The position numbers and the translations under genes are program-made. Positions 53,325-62,454 of a DNA stretch of 64,000 nt are shown one piece after another. The DNA comes from Achromobacter veterisilvae (GTDB lineage Bacteria; Pseudomonadota; Gammaproteobacteria; Burkholderiales; Burkholderiaceae_B). The notes under the pieces were generated by a model, which was not told where the DNA came from, searched no databases, and saw only the letters and a program-made list of their open reading frames with translations. Where the stretch lies: the NCBI RefSeq assembly GCF_900496975.1, contig NZ_UFQC01000007.1, forward strand, positions 1-64,000. Direction: 5' to 3'. Position 1 is the first letter of the stretch; each line of letters starts with the position of its first letter.

Positions 53325-53951
53325 TTGAAATACGACATCGCCGCTTTTGACTTCGACGGAACCTTGGCCGACACCATGCCCTGGTTCAATTCCATCCTGA
53401 ACACGGTGGCCGACAAATACGGCTTCCGCAAGATCGACGCGGCGGAACGCGATCAGCTCCGGCACCGCGAGGCGTCCGAAATCCTGAAGTTCCTGGGCAT
53501 CCCGCTCTGGAAGCTGCCGGCGATCATGGCGCACGTGCGCACGCTGATGCAGGACATCGACCCCAGCGTGCGGCTGTTCGACGGCGTCCCCGAGGCGCTG
53601 GCGCGGCTGAAGGCGGGCGGGCTGCGCCTGGCCGTGGTCAGCTCGAACTCCATCGAGAACGTGCGGCGCGTGCTGGGTGCGGAAACCGCCGCCCTGTTCG
53701 ACGACTTCGAATGCGGCACCGACCTGTTCGGCAAATCCGCCAAGATCGACCGCCTGCTCAGGCAGCATGGCACCGCCCCCGAACGCTTCCTGCTGGTGGG
53801 CGACGAAATGCGCGACATCGACGCCGCCCGCAAGGCCGGCGTGCGCGTGGGCTCCGTCGCCTGGGGCTACAACCATGTCGAGGCCCTGCGCGGACGCGGC
53901 CCCGACGAACTGTTCCTGACTGTCGGCGACCTGCCCTCCACCCTGACCTGA
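53325..53951 (+). CDS. HAD-superfamily phosphatase (phosphoglycolate phosphatase-like)
   Basis: The 208-residue hydrolase has HAD motif I DFDGTLADT with nucleophile Asp9 and acid/base Asp11, motif II VVSSNS near 103-108, motif III lysine in FGKSAKID, and motif IV LVGDEMRDIDAA. An alpha-helical cap lies between motifs I and II. TTG at 53325 is the start codon. Substrate may be a sugar or nucleotide phosphate; Gph-type is the closest recognisable group. Confidence 0.83.
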   Translation: MKYDIAAFDFDGTLADTMPWFNSILNTVADKYGFRKIDAAERDQLRHREASEILKFLGIPLWKLPAIMAHVRTLMQDIDPSVRLFDGVPEALARLKAGGLRLAVVSSNSIENVRRVLGAETAALFDDFECGTDLFGKSAKIDRLLRQHGTAPERFLLVGDEMRDIDAARKAGVRVGSVAWGYNHVEALRGRGPDELFLTVGDLPSTLT

Positions 53952-53969
53952 ACCCGGAACCCCGCCGCC

Positions 53970-54596
53970 ATGCGCCTCGATCCCGCCCACCTCGTTTCCG
54001 ACGCCGATGCGCTGCAAGCCTTGTACGGCGCGTCCGGCGAGGCCTCGATCAAGAAGGAAGTGGATCACGTGCATCCGCACTACCGCGCTTTCATCGAAGC
54101 CGCGCCGTTCGCGGTATTGGCAACGGCCGGACCCGGCGGGCTGGACGCGTCGCCGCGCGGCGACCCCGCCGGCTTCGTCGTGGTGGAGGATGAAAAAACG
54201 CTGCTGCTGCCGGACCGCCGAGGCAACAACCGCATCGACAGCCTGCGCAACGTTCTGGCCGATCCGCACGTCGCGCTGCTGTTCCTGGTGCCCGGCGTGG
54301 GCGAAACCCTGCGGGTCAACGGCGCGGCGCGCATCAGCGTGGACCCGGCCCTGCTGGCGCGCTTCGACATGGACGGCAAGCTGCCGCGCTCGGTGCTCGT
54401 CGTCGACGTGCATACCGTGTACTTCCAATGCTCGCGCGCGCTGCTGCGCTCGAAGCTGTGGGATCCCCAGACGCAAGTGCCGCGCAGCGCGCTGCCCAGC
54501 GTGGGCCGCATCCTGTCGGACCTGACCGCGGGCACTTTCGACGGCGCCACGTACGACCGCGAGCTGCCTGCGCGCGTGGCCGGCACCCTATACTGA
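53970..54596 (+). CDS. Pyridoxamine 5'-phosphate oxidase-like FMN-binding protein
   Basis: The 208-residue split-barrel protein has FAVLATAGPGGLDASPRGD and LLLPDRRGNNRIDSLRNVLADP, the pattern of the MSMEG_1061/PNPOx-like flavin-binding group. Members bind FMN or F420 and reduce unknown small molecules. It is not PdxH, whose substrate residues are missing. It lies 18 bp after the phosphatase gene. Confidence 0.8.
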   Translation: MRLDPAHLVSDADALQALYGASGEASIKKEVDHVHPHYRAFIEAAPFAVLATAGPGGLDASPRGDPAGFVVVEDEKTLLLPDRRGNNRIDSLRNVLADPHVALLFLVPGVGETLRVNGAARISVDPALLARFDMDGKLPRSVLVVDVHTVYFQCSRALLRSKLWDPQTQVPRSALPSVGRILSDLTAGTFDGATYDRELPARVAGTLY

Positions 54597-54617
54597 CACG
54601 GTCCGGAGGATCTCTCC

Positions 54618-55133
54618 ATGGCCCGCAATGTCGAAATCAAGGCCCGGGTCGACAGCCTGGACGCCATCGAACCCCTGGCTGCCGCGCTGTCCGGCCGGGA
54701 GCCCGTGCCCATCGCCCAGGACGATACCTTCTTCGCCTGCGCCAACGGCCGCCTGAAACTGCGCGCTTTCGCCGACGGCACGGGCGAGCTGATCTTCTAT
54801 CGCCGCAGCGACGAGGCGGGGCCTAAAGAGAGCTTCTATGTGGTGTCGCGCACGGATTCGCCCGATACCCTGCGCGAGGCGCTCACGCTGGCCTATGGCG
54901 CGATCGGCCGCGTCAGGAAGCAGCGGCTGCTGTACCTGGCGGGACGCACCCGCATCCACCTGGACCGGGTCGAAGGCCTGGGCGAATTCCTGGAACTGGA
55001 AGTCGTGCTGCGCGACGGCGAAACCGTGGAAGCCGGCATGGAAGAGGCCCGCAGCCTGATGGACGGGCTGGGCGTGGCGCCGGAACGGCTGCTGTCCGGC
55101 GCCTACCTGGATCTGCTGGCCCGCAATCCCTGA
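54618..55133 (+). CDS. CYTH-domain protein (class IV adenylate cyclase/thiamin triphosphatase fold)
   Basis: The 171-residue CYTH barrel has the opening motif NVEIKARV in place of ExExK, a middle basic set (KLRAF, FYRR, KQRLLYL), and the acidic ending FLELEVVL. CYTH proteins act on triphosphorylated substrates with divalent metals. The role could be inorganic triphosphatase or cyclase. It is 21 bp after the PNPOx-like gene and convergent with fmt. Confidence 0.83.
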   Translation: MARNVEIKARVDSLDAIEPLAAALSGREPVPIAQDDTFFACANGRLKLRAFADGTGELIFYRRSDEAGPKESFYVVSRTDSPDTLREALTLAYGAIGRVRKQRLLYLAGRTRIHLDRVEGLGEFLELEVVLRDGETVEAGMEEARSLMDGLGVAPERLLSGAYLDLLARNP

Positions 55134-55155
55134 TCCGGTTTGCGGGCTCGGGCCT

Positions 55156-56097
55156 TCAGGCCGGCTGCCAGCCGCGCGCGAACACGTCCACGGGCTGGCG
55201 CTTGCCGCCCGCCTTCTGCAATTCGAGCAGCCGCAGCACGCCCTGGCCGGTGGCGATATCGATCCCCGCGCCATCCGCGCGCAGCACGCTGCCGGGCTCG
55301 GCCGTCGCTGCCTCGTCCAGCGCCTGGGCGCGCCAGACTTTCACGGGATCGGGCAAGCCGGGCAGGCGGATACTGGCGCCGGGCACGGGGTTGAAGGCCC
55401 GCACGCGTCGCGCCAGCAGCTCGGCGGGCTGGGCGCAGTCCAGCGCGCTCTCGGCCTTGTCGAGCTTGGCCGCGTAGGTCACGCCCGCCTCGGGCTGCCT
55501 GCGCGGCGTCAGCCCGCCCTTGGCCAGGGCGTCCAGCGCCTCGACGATGGCTTCGCCGCCCACCTGGGCCAGCGCGTCGTGCAACTGGGCCGCGTTGGTG
55601 TCGGCCGCGATCGGCACGACGCGCTCCAGCAGCATGTCGCCGGTATCCAGGCCCTGGTCCATCTGCATGATGGTGACGCCGGTCTGCGCGTCGCCCGCCT
55701 CGATGGCGCGCTGGATGGGCGCGGCGCCGCGCCAGCGCGGCAGCAGACTGGCATGGATATTCAGGCACCCCAGGCGCGGCAGGTCCAGCACCCATTGCGG
55801 CAGGATCAGGCCGTAGGCCGCCACCACCATCACGTCGGGCGCCACGCGCTCCAGCAGCGCCCGGGCCTGTTCGGCCTCGTCGGGATAGCGGCCGTCCAGG
55901 CGCAGGCTGCGCGGCTGGGCGACCTCGATGCCGGCGTCCAGCGCCGCCTGCTTGACGGGGCTGGGCGTCAGCTTCAGCCCCCGTCCCGCCGGACGGTCGG
56001 GCTGGGTCATGACCAGGGGGATTTCGTGGCCGGCGGCCCGCAGGGCGTCGAACGCGATACGGGCGAATTCCGGCGTGCCGGCAAAGACTAGGCGCAT
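55156..56097 (-). CDS. fmt: Methionyl-tRNA formyltransferase
   Basis: The 313-residue enzyme formylates initiator Met-tRNA with 10-formyl-tetrahydrofolate. The hydrolase-like domain has [18 protein letters not shown] and the catalytic block [17 protein letters not shown] with the conserved Asn and His, then [11 protein letters not shown] with the Asp. A C-terminal OB-like tRNA-binding domain starts near 205. It lies 96 bp after def on the same strand, the usual pairing. Confidence 0.95.
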   Translation of the reverse strand: MRLVFAGTPEFARIAFDALRAAGHEIPLVMTQPDRPAGRGLKLTPSPVKQAALDAGIEVAQPRSLRLDGRYPDEAEQARALLERVAPDVMVVAAYGLILPQWVLDLPRLGCLNIHASLLPRWRGAAPIQRAIEAGDAQTGVTIMQMDQGLDTGDMLLERVVPIAADTNAAQLHDALAQVGGEAIVEALDALAKGGLTPRRQPEAGVTYAAKLDKAESALDCAQPAELLARRVRAFNPVPGASIRLPGLPDPVKVWRAQALDEAATAEPGSVLRADGAGIDIATGQGVLRLLELQKAGGKRQPVDVFARGWQPA

Positions 56098-56193
56098 GGG
56101 AATTGGAAAAGAATGAAAGAGGGGCTCAAAGAATCGCGTTTCCGCGCATGCTGATGCCCTGCCCGATTCGGGGCGAAGCGGGTAGGGGGTGGG

Positions 56194-56700
56194 TCACGCC
56201 CTTTCGCGCTCGGCCTTCCTCAGCTTGGTCTTGATGCGGTTCTGCTTCAGGCTGGACAGGTATTCCACGAACACCTTGCCTTCCAGGTGGTCCAGTTCGT
56301 GCTGCACGCAGACCGCCAGCAGACCGTCGGCCTCGAACTCGAAGGGCTTGCCGTCGATGTCCAGCGCCTTGCAGCGGATGCGGGACGCGCGCTCGACCTC
56401 GTCGTAGATGCCGGGCACGGACAGACAGCCCTCTTCGTAGATCTTGTAGTCGTCGCTGCGCCAGGTGATCTCGGGATTGATCAGGACCAGCAACTGGTTG
56501 CTTTCCTCGGACACGTCGATCACGACGACGCGCTCGTGCACGTCGACCTGGGTCGCGGCCAGGCCCACCCCGGGCGCGTCGTACATGGTTTCGGCCATGT
56601 CGCGCACCAGTTGGCGGATGCGGTCGTCGACCTCGGCGACCGGCTTGGCCTTTTTGTGCAGGCGCGGGTCCGGGTAGCGGAGAATAGGAAGTAAAGCCAT
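56194..56700 (-). CDS. def: Peptide deformylase
   Basis: The 168-residue metalloenzyme removes the formyl group from nascent proteins. All three family motifs are intact: GVGLAATQV (about 45-53), EGCLSVPG with the metal cysteine (about 89-96), and QHELDHLEG with two metal histidines (about 133-141). ATG 56700 is divergent from dprA with an AT-rich 219-bp gap containing the likely promoters. Confidence 0.95.
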   Translation of the reverse strand: MALLPILRYPDPRLHKKAKPVAEVDDRIRQLVRDMAETMYDAPGVGLAATQVDVHERVVVIDVSEESNQLLVLINPEITWRSDDYKIYEEGCLSVPGIYDEVERASRIRCKALDIDGKPFEFEADGLLAVCVQHELDHLEGKVFVEYLSSLKQNRIKTKLRKAERERA

Positions 56701-56919
56701 TGAAGGGGAATTGCCAAGTAATGGTGCTAGATAAGAGTTTAATTCATTAGAGTCTTGATTTCTAATAGTTTTCGGCTAATTCCGGGATTGGCCGGATTGC
56801 TGCGTCCCCGGTTGTTCCACGGTCTTGCGGCGCCACGATTCGGTCCACCCCGGACGGCGCTCGGCGCCCTTGCATGCGACACTCACGCACCGCCACCGAC
56901 GCCCTTGCGCGCCCGCTCC

Positions 56920-58023
56920 ATGCCGCTTACGCAATCCCCGTCCGAACTGTCCGCCTGGCTGCGGCTGTCCCTGGAACCGAACGTCGGTTCGGCCACCGCC
57001 TGCACGCTGCTCAGCGCGCTCGGCCTGCCCGAACAGATCTACGCGCAGCGCGCCACGGCGCTGTCGCGGCACCTGCCGGAGGCGCTGGCGCGCCAATTGG
57101 CGGCCCCCATGCCCGCCGACATGGCGGCCCAGGTCGAGGGCGCGCTGGAATGGGCCGCCGAACCCGGCCGGCGCATCCTGACGCTGGCGGACCCCGCCTA
57201 TCCCCAAAGCCTGCTGACGATCGCCGATCCGCCCATCCTGCTCTACGTCGCCGGCGACCCCGCCTTCCTGCAAGGTCCATCGCTGGCGGTGGTGGGCGCG
57301 CGCAATGCCACGCCCGGCGGCCGCGAGAACGCCCGCGCCTTCGCCCGCCACCTGGCCGCCCATGGCTGGCGCGTGGTCAGCGGGCTGGCCCTGGGCATCG
57401 ACGGTGCCGCCCACGAAGGCGCGCTGGACGCCGGGCCCGAAGGCGCGGGCACGGTGGCGGTCATGGGCACGGGCATCGACCGCGTCTATCCCGCCCGGCA
57501 CCGCGAGCTGGCGCACCGTATCGCGGCGCATGGCGCGCTGGTGTCCGAACTGCCCCTGGGCACCGGCGCGCTGCCGCAGCACTTCCCCAAGCGCAACCGC
57601 ATCGTGGCGGGACTGGCCCGCGGCGTGCTGGTGGTGGAAGCCGCAAGGCAGAGCGGATCGCTCATCACCGCCCGCCTGGCCGGCGAATGCGGGCGCGAAG
57701 TCTTCGCCATCCCGGGGTCGATCCATTCGCCCCTGTCGCGCGGATGCCATGCGCTGATCCGCCAGGGCGCGAAGCTGGTGGAGACCGCCAGCGACATCAC
57801 CGACGAACTCGGCGGCGGCCCGATGCCCGCGCAGCGCACCACCCCCGCCGTGCTGCCGGACCACCCCGTGCTCGACGCGCTGGGCTTCGACCCCCTGCAC
57901 CTGGATGCGATACAGGCCCGTTGCGGACTGGCCACCGGCGACCTGCAGGCGCAACTGGTGGAACTGGAGCTTCAGGGGCGGATCGCCCGCCTGGACGACG
58001 GCCGATACCAGCGCCTGAAGTAG
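56920..58023 (+). CDS. dprA: DNA-processing protein DprA
   Basis: The 367-residue protein loads RecA on incoming single-stranded DNA during natural transformation. The extended Rossmann fold (about 110-315) has VVGARNATPGGREN, SGLALGIDGAAHEGAL and RNRIVAGLARGVLVVEA, and a C-terminal DML1-like winged helix occupies the last 65 residues. ATG 56920 (MPLTQSPSEL) gives the normal length; the 55 upstream codons are not conserved. It is divergent from def-fmt, a common arrangement. Confidence 0.92.
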   Translation: MPLTQSPSELSAWLRLSLEPNVGSATACTLLSALGLPEQIYAQRATALSRHLPEALARQLAAPMPADMAAQVEGALEWAAEPGRRILTLADPAYPQSLLTIADPPILLYVAGDPAFLQGPSLAVVGARNATPGGRENARAFARHLAAHGWRVVSGLALGIDGAAHEGALDAGPEGAGTVAVMGTGIDRVYPARHRELAHRIAAHGALVSELPLGTGALPQHFPKRNRIVAGLARGVLVVEAARQSGSLITARLAGECGREVFAIPGSIHSPLSRGCHALIRQGAKLVETASDITDELGGGPMPAQRTTPAVLPDHPVLDALGFDPLHLDAIQARCGLATGDLQAQLVELELQGRIARLDDGRYQRLK

Positions 58024-58092
58024 GCGCTAATATTGAGCGATAGCGCCGCAGTCTTGCAGCGCCGCTCATCCCATCCCGGAACAGGAAGAGAC

Positions 58093-59001
58093 ATGGCTTT
58101 GCCCTCCCGCGTAAAGATCGTCGAGGTGTCGCCTCGCGATGGCCTGCAGAACGAAAAGGAATTCGTGCCCACCGACGTCAAGGTGGAACTGGTCGACCGG
58201 CTGAGCGCCGCCGGCTTCCCGAATGTGGAAGCCGCGTCGTTCGTGTCGCCCAAGTGGGTGCCGCAAATGGCCGACGGCGCGGACGTGATGGCCCGCATAC
58301 AGCGCCGCCCGGGCACGATCTATTCCGTGCTGACGCCCAACATGAAGGGCTTCGAAGGCGCGCTTGCCGCCCGCGCCGACGAGATCGTGATCTTCGGCGC
58401 CGCCAGCGAGGCCTTCTCGCAAAAGAACATCAACTGTTCCATCGCGGAATCCATCGCGCGTTTCGAGCCCGTGGTGCAGGCCGCCCGCGAAGCCGGCATC
58501 CGAGTGCGCGGCAGCATTAGCTGCGCGCTGGGCTGCCCGTACCAGGGCGAGGTCCCGGTCGAAGCGGTGGCGGACGTGGCGCAGCGCTACCTGGCGATGC
58601 AGGTCGATGAAATCGACGTGGCCGACACCATCGGCGTGGGCACGCCCAAGCGCGTGCGCGAAGTGATGGCGGCGGTGACGCGCGTGGTGGATCCGGCGCG
58701 CGTATCCGGCCACTTCCACGACACCTACGGCCAGGCGCTGGCCAATATCCTGGCGGCGCTGGAGTCCGGCATTTCCATCTTCCACACTTCCGTCGCCGGC
58801 CTGGGAGGCTGCCCGTACGCCAAGGGCGCCACCGGCAACGTCGCGACCGAAGACGTGCTGTACATGCTGCGCGGCCTGGATATCGAGACCGGCGTGGATT
58901 TCGACGCCGTGGTCGACATCGGCCAGTGGATGTCTTCCCACCTGAACCGCAAGGGTTCCAGCCGGGCCGGCAACGCCATTGCCGCCAAACGGGCCGCATG
59001 A
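58093..59001 (+). CDS. mvaB: Hydroxymethylglutaryl-CoA lyase
   Basis: The 302-residue TIM-barrel enzyme cleaves HMG-CoA to acetoacetate and acetyl-CoA in leucine catabolism. The sequence has VEVSPRDGLQNE with the metal/catalytic residues near 10-21 and the signature GLGGCPYAKGATGNVATEDV with its catalytic cysteine near 235-255; HFHDTYGQALANI supplies the metal histidines. AGGAAGAG precedes ATG 58093. The stop overlaps the next gene as ATGA. Confidence 0.93.
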   Translation: MALPSRVKIVEVSPRDGLQNEKEFVPTDVKVELVDRLSAAGFPNVEAASFVSPKWVPQMADGADVMARIQRRPGTIYSVLTPNMKGFEGALAARADEIVIFGAASEAFSQKNINCSIAESIARFEPVVQAAREAGIRVRGSISCALGCPYQGEVPVEAVADVAQRYLAMQVDEIDVADTIGVGTPKRVREVMAAVTRVVDPARVSGHFHDTYGQALANILAALESGISIFHTSVAGLGGCPYAKGATGNVATEDVLYMLRGLDIETGVDFDAVVDIGQWMSSHLNRKGSSRAGNAIAAKRAA

Positions 59002-59585
59002 GCTCGCCGGGCCGCCCCAAGAGCGAATACCGGAATGCACAGCATGAAGGTAGTCCAGCAAGCTCGCCGGGCCGCCCCCAGGGCGAATACCGGAGTGCGC
59101 GGCACGAAGGTAGCCCAGTGAGCGCGCCCGCCCCCGAAGACCACGCGGCGCTGCTGCGCGCCATCGGCCCCCTGCCCTTGTCGGGCCAGGCATGGCCCGA
59201 CTGGGTGCGCATCCTGACCTGGGTCGTCCTGGCCGTGCTGGGCGTGCAGGTGGTGACCACCGCCATCCGCGCGCCCTCCCAGCAGCCCTACGATACCCTG
59301 CTCATCGCGGCGGTCGCGCTGTGCTTCCTGGGCCTGCTGTTCGTGTCGTGGCACATGCAGACGTCCATCACCACCATCGACGAACGCGGCCTGCGCCAGA
59401 CCTGGTTCACGCGCCGCGAAGTCGCCTGGGAAGACGTGCGCTACGCGCGCTTCGTGCCCATGGTGTTTTCAAAGCGTTTGGTGGTGTTCACGCACCGCGG
59501 GCGGCCGATGATCTTCCAGGGCGGCACGCGGGAATTGCGCGCGGCGTTTTTGAAGATTGCGGAGGTCTATACCTCGGGGGGGTGA
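58998..59585 (+). CDS. Small membrane protein with two helices and a C-terminal PH-like domain
   Basis: The product is 195 residues from ATG 58998 (ATGA overlap with mvaB), or 155 residues from the in-frame GTG at 59118. Two hydrophobic helices lie at about 72-90 and 100-117, followed by a domain of alternating strands (ITTIDERGLRQTWFTRREVAWEDVRYARF, in two blocks) like bacterial PH domains. The first 41 codons are two 60-bp tandem repeats and appear to be a repeat insertion that extended the frame, so the GTG start may be the original. The function is unknown. Confidence 0.72.
   Translation: MSSPGRPKSEYRNAQHEGSPASSPGRPQGEYRSARHEGSPVSAPAPEDHAALLRAIGPLPLSGQAWPDWVRILTWVVLAVLGVQVVTTAIRAPSQQPYDTLLIAAVALCFLGLLFVSWHMQTSITTIDERGLRQTWFTRREVAWEDVRYARFVPMVFSKRLVVFTHRGRPMIFQGGTRELRAAFLKIAEVYTSGG
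59001..59120 (+). repeat. 60-bp tandem repeat, two units, at the start of the membrane-protein gene
   Basis: Units 59001-59060 and 59061-59120 share AGCTCGCCGGGCCGCC and CGAATACCGG blocks and agree at about 51 of 60 positions. The unit length is a multiple of three, so the frame is kept and encodes a 20-residue repeat starting SSPGRP. Each unit ends just before AGC(T/G)CGCC, the same bases that follow the ATG and GTG starts. Confidence 0.85.
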
Positions 59586-59636
59586 CATACCCCCTATTCC
59601 GCGCAACTCCACGTGTCTGACATACCCTCTATTCCG

Positions 59637-59701
59637 CGTGTCTGACACCCTTATGGGATGAGCTTACGAACTGGTAGCGGTCTACCCGGGTGTCTGACAC
59701 C
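59637..59701. repeat. Dyad doublet, left half of the nested element
   Basis: CGTGTCTGACACC at 59637-59649 (first base off consensus) and an exact dyad at 59689-59701, 52 bp apart with a 39-nt spacer. Confidence 0.8.
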
Positions 59702-59733
59702 GGCCGTATTTGGACGGTCTCTCAAAGTTGGCC

Positions 59734-59796
59734 GGTGTCAGACACCCGGGACCATCGCTTCAGCTTGACGGTCACACCATAAGGGTGTCAGACACG
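59734..59796. repeat. Dyad doublet, right half of the nested element
   Basis: An exact dyad at 59734-59746 and a copy with one end mismatch at 59784-59796, 50 bp apart with a 37-nt spacer, in the opposite orientation to the left doublet. Confidence 0.8.
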
Positions 59797-59826
59797 CGGA
59801 ATAGAGGGTATGTCAGACACACGGAG

Positions 59827-60843
59827 TCATCGTATTGGCAACGCATACATCAACCCCCCCTGCGTCCATTGCGCATTCAATCCGCGCTGGATCTTCAGGG
59901 GGCTGCCCTGGCCGACGTTGCGTTCGAAGCTTTCGCCGTAGTTGCCGACCTGCTTGATGATGTTGTAGGCCCATTTCTCATCCAGCCCCAGGTTGGCGCC
60001 GCTGCCCGGGGTGACGCCCAGGATGCGCTTGATGTTGGGGTTGGCGCTCTTGGCCTGCTCGTCCACGTTCTTGGACGACACGCCGTACTCTTCGGCCTCG
60101 ATCATGGCCGACAGCGACCAGCGCACGACGTTCAGCCAGGCATCGTCGCCCTGGCGCACGAAGGGGCCCAGCGGCTCTTTCGAGATGATCTCCGGCAACA
60201 CGATGTAGTCGTCGGGATTCTGCAGCTTGGAGATGCGGATCGAGGCCAGGCCCGACGCGTCCGTGCTGAAGACGTCGCAACGGCCGGCCGCGAATGCGTT
60301 GACCACTTCGTTGAAGGTTTCGATCACGACCGGCTTGTAGCTCACGTTATTGGCGCGCGCCCAGTCGGCCAGCGTGTTCTCGTTGGACGTGCCCGTCTGC
60401 AGGCAGATCGTGGCGCCGTTGATTTCCTTGGCGCTCTTCACGCCCAGCGACTTCGGCACCAGGAAGCCCTGGCCGTCGTAGAAATTGATGCCGGCATGGA
60501 TGAGGCCCAGCGCGGTATCGCGCTGCTGCGTCACGGTGGTGTTGCGGGTCAGCACGTCGACCTCGCCGGACTGCAGCGCGGTGAAGCGCTGCTGCGAATT
60601 CAGCGGCACGACCTTGATCTTGTCGGCGTCGCCGAAGACGGCCGCCGCGATGGCGCGGCACAGGTCCACGTCCAGCCCTTGCCACTTGCCCTGGGCGTCG
60701 GGCGCGGAAAAACCGGCGAACCCCGTCGTCATGCCGCAAGCCACCGCGCCGCGCTGGCGCACCACGTCCAGCGTGGCCGCCTGCGCGCCCTGCGCCGCCG
60801 CCATCAAGAGCGCCGCGCCCATCAACCCTTTTGCAATGTTCAT
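59827..60843 (-). CDS. Amino-acid ABC transporter periplasmic binding protein (AapJ-like)
   Basis: The 338-residue exported protein has a signal peptide (1-21, ending AQGAQA) and the family 3 solute-binding blocks VACGMTTGFAGFSAPD, GLDVDLCRAIAAAVFGD, LTRNTTVTQQRDT and GRCDVFSTDASGLA. The length and central blocks match the general L-amino-acid binding protein AapJ. No permease or ATPase gene is adjacent. AGGAAACAGGTC before ATG 60843 sets the start. Its 3' end meets the nested repeat element 6 bp after the stop. Confidence 0.88.
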   Translation of the reverse strand: MNIAKGLMGAALLMAAAQGAQAATLDVVRQRGAVACGMTTGFAGFSAPDAQGKWQGLDVDLCRAIAAAVFGDADKIKVVPLNSQQRFTALQSGEVDVLTRNTTVTQQRDTALGLIHAGINFYDGQGFLVPKSLGVKSAKEINGATICLQTGTSNENTLADWARANNVSYKPVVIETFNEVVNAFAAGRCDVFSTDASGLASIRISKLQNPDDYIVLPEIISKEPLGPFVRQGDDAWLNVVRWSLSAMIEAEEYGVSSKNVDEQAKSANPNIKRILGVTPGSGANLGLDEKWAYNIIKQVGNYGESFERNVGQGSPLKIQRGLNAQWTQGGLMYALPIR

Positions 60844-61011
60844 GACCTGTTTCCTGTTCCGCTTCCGGGCGCGGGGACGCGCCGAGGCAAGAAGCTTATA
60901 GACATGAAGCGCCCGCGCCAAATAACAAGCGCTTATTTAGGTATGCGCCCGGACGGGCCGGGGCGCATGCGCAAGCATAGCAACCGGGCGGGCGGCGGCG
61001 GATGCGCGCCG

Positions 61012-62253
61012 TCAAGCCGCCAGCGAGATCGACACGGGTTCGTTGGCCTCGCAGGCGTCCAGCGCGCGGCCCAGCCGCTGCATGCCCTGCGCGATCTGGC
61101 TTTCGTTCATGGTGGCGAACGACATGCGCATGGCGTGCAGGTCGGCCTGCGCCGGGTCGGCGTAGAACGCCTTGCCCGGCACGTAGACCACTTCGTGTTC
61201 GATGGCATAGGGCAGCAGGCGGGTGGCGTCCACGTCGCCCGTCAGGCGCGCCCAGAAGAACATGCCGCCCTCGGGCTTGCGGAACGTGATCCGGCCGTCG
61301 AGTTCGCGGGCGAGCGATTCGGCCATCGCGTCGCAACGCAGGCCGTAGGCGGCGCGGATGCGCGGCACGTGCTCGGCGTAGCGGCCGTTGGCCAGGTATT
61401 GGGCCACCACTTCCTGGATCCAGGCGGACGATGCCATGTCGTCGGCCGCCTTGGCGCCCACGCAGCGGCGGCGGACCTCGGGCGGCGCGACCAGCCAGCC
61501 GATGCGCAGCGCCGGCGCCATGGTCTTGGACATGCTGGCCAGATACACCGCCCAATGGCGGGCCTCGCCTTCGGCCAGGGCCGCGATGGGCGGCACCGCC
61601 TCGCCGGCGAAGCGCAGTTCGCTGTAGGGGTCGTCTTCGACGATCAGGAAGCGGTGCTTGACCGCCAGTTCCAGCAGCCGCAGGCGGCGCTGGCGCGTGA
61701 GGGTGGCGCCGCAGGGGTTGGAGAACGACGCGACGACGCAGACGATCTTCGGCTTGACCCGGGCGGCCAGTTCGTCCAGCGCGTCCACGTCGATGCCCTC
61801 GGGCCCGGACTGCACCGTGTGCACCGTTGCGCCGGTGTAGCGCAGGGCCTGCACGGAATTGGGGAACGCGGGCGATTCGATGATGGCGTGGTCGCCCGGC
61901 TGCAGCATGACGCGGCTGAGCAGCGCCAGCGCCTGCTGGGAACCGCCGGTCACGGCCAGTTCGGTATCGGCGTTGCAGGCCAGGCCGCGCTCGGCGGACA
62001 GGCGCGCCAGTTCATGGCGCAGGCTGGCCTGCCCGTCGATGTTGGAATACTGCAGGCATGCGCCCAGCCGCGCCATGACCTGCGTCGACGCGATCGTCAG
62101 GCCCTCGACGTCGAACAGTTCCTGGGCGGGATACCCGCCCGCCAGCGAAATCGTGCCGGGCCGCAAGGCGTACGGCATCAGCGAGCGGATGGGAGAGGCG
62201 GGGGGAGTCAGGAAAGGCGTGGCAAAAGCGTAATCGGGCGCTGCGCTGGACAT
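61012..62253 (-). CDS. PLP-dependent aminotransferase, class I fold
   Basis: The 413-residue enzyme belongs to the 2-aminoadipate/MocR-like aminotransferase group: MPYALRPGTISLAGGYPA near the start, TGGSQQALALLSRVMLQPGD, VASFSNPCGATLT, DDPYSELRF, and the Schiff-base lysine in YLASMSKTMAPALRIGWL. It transfers amino groups between an amino acid and 2-oxoglutarate. There is no N-terminal HTH. ATG 62253 starts MSSAAPDYAF; longer frames are poor. It is divergent from the YggS-type gene over an AT-rich 201-bp gap. Confidence 0.88.
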   Translation of the reverse strand: MSSAAPDYAFATPFLTPPASPIRSLMPYALRPGTISLAGGYPAQELFDVEGLTIASTQVMARLGACLQYSNIDGQASLRHELARLSAERGLACNADTELAVTGGSQQALALLSRVMLQPGDHAIIESPAFPNSVQALRYTGATVHTVQSGPEGIDVDALDELAARVKPKIVCVVASFSNPCGATLTRQRRLRLLELAVKHRFLIVEDDPYSELRFAGEAVPPIAALAEGEARHWAVYLASMSKTMAPALRIGWLVAPPEVRRRCVGAKAADDMASSAWIQEVVAQYLANGRYAEHVPRIRAAYGLRCDAMAESLARELDGRITFRKPEGGMFFWARLTGDVDATRLLPYAIEHEVVYVPGKAFYADPAQADLHAMRMSFATMNESQIAQGMQRLGRALDACEANEPVSISLAA

Positions 62254-62454
62254 GGCGGGGGGACTGGAAAAGTGGAGAACCGCGTCGCCCGCAGAGGGGC
62301 AGCGCCGGGAGGGCATAGAACATTGAAATATAAACAAATCCCTTCAAATTCTAAGCCTGCCGATTACGCAGGGTCAACGGCGCGGCCGCGCAGTGTGGCG
62401 AAACGATCCCCCACAGTCCTACACTATGGGACATCCTGTTCCCAAGAGAGCCGC

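Larger units (their letters stand above)
59613..59820. repeat. Nested inverted-repeat element with 44-bp arms and four inner dyads
   Basis: A perfect 44-bp inverted repeat (59613-59656 with 59777-59820) encloses a second perfect 21-bp inverted repeat (59685-59705 with 59730-59750). Each arm contains doublet dyads (59637/59689 central T, 59734/59784 central A). The whole 208-bp unit fills the gap between two convergent genes and can extrude as a large cruciform or form a long RNA hairpin in either transcript. Confidence 0.9.
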
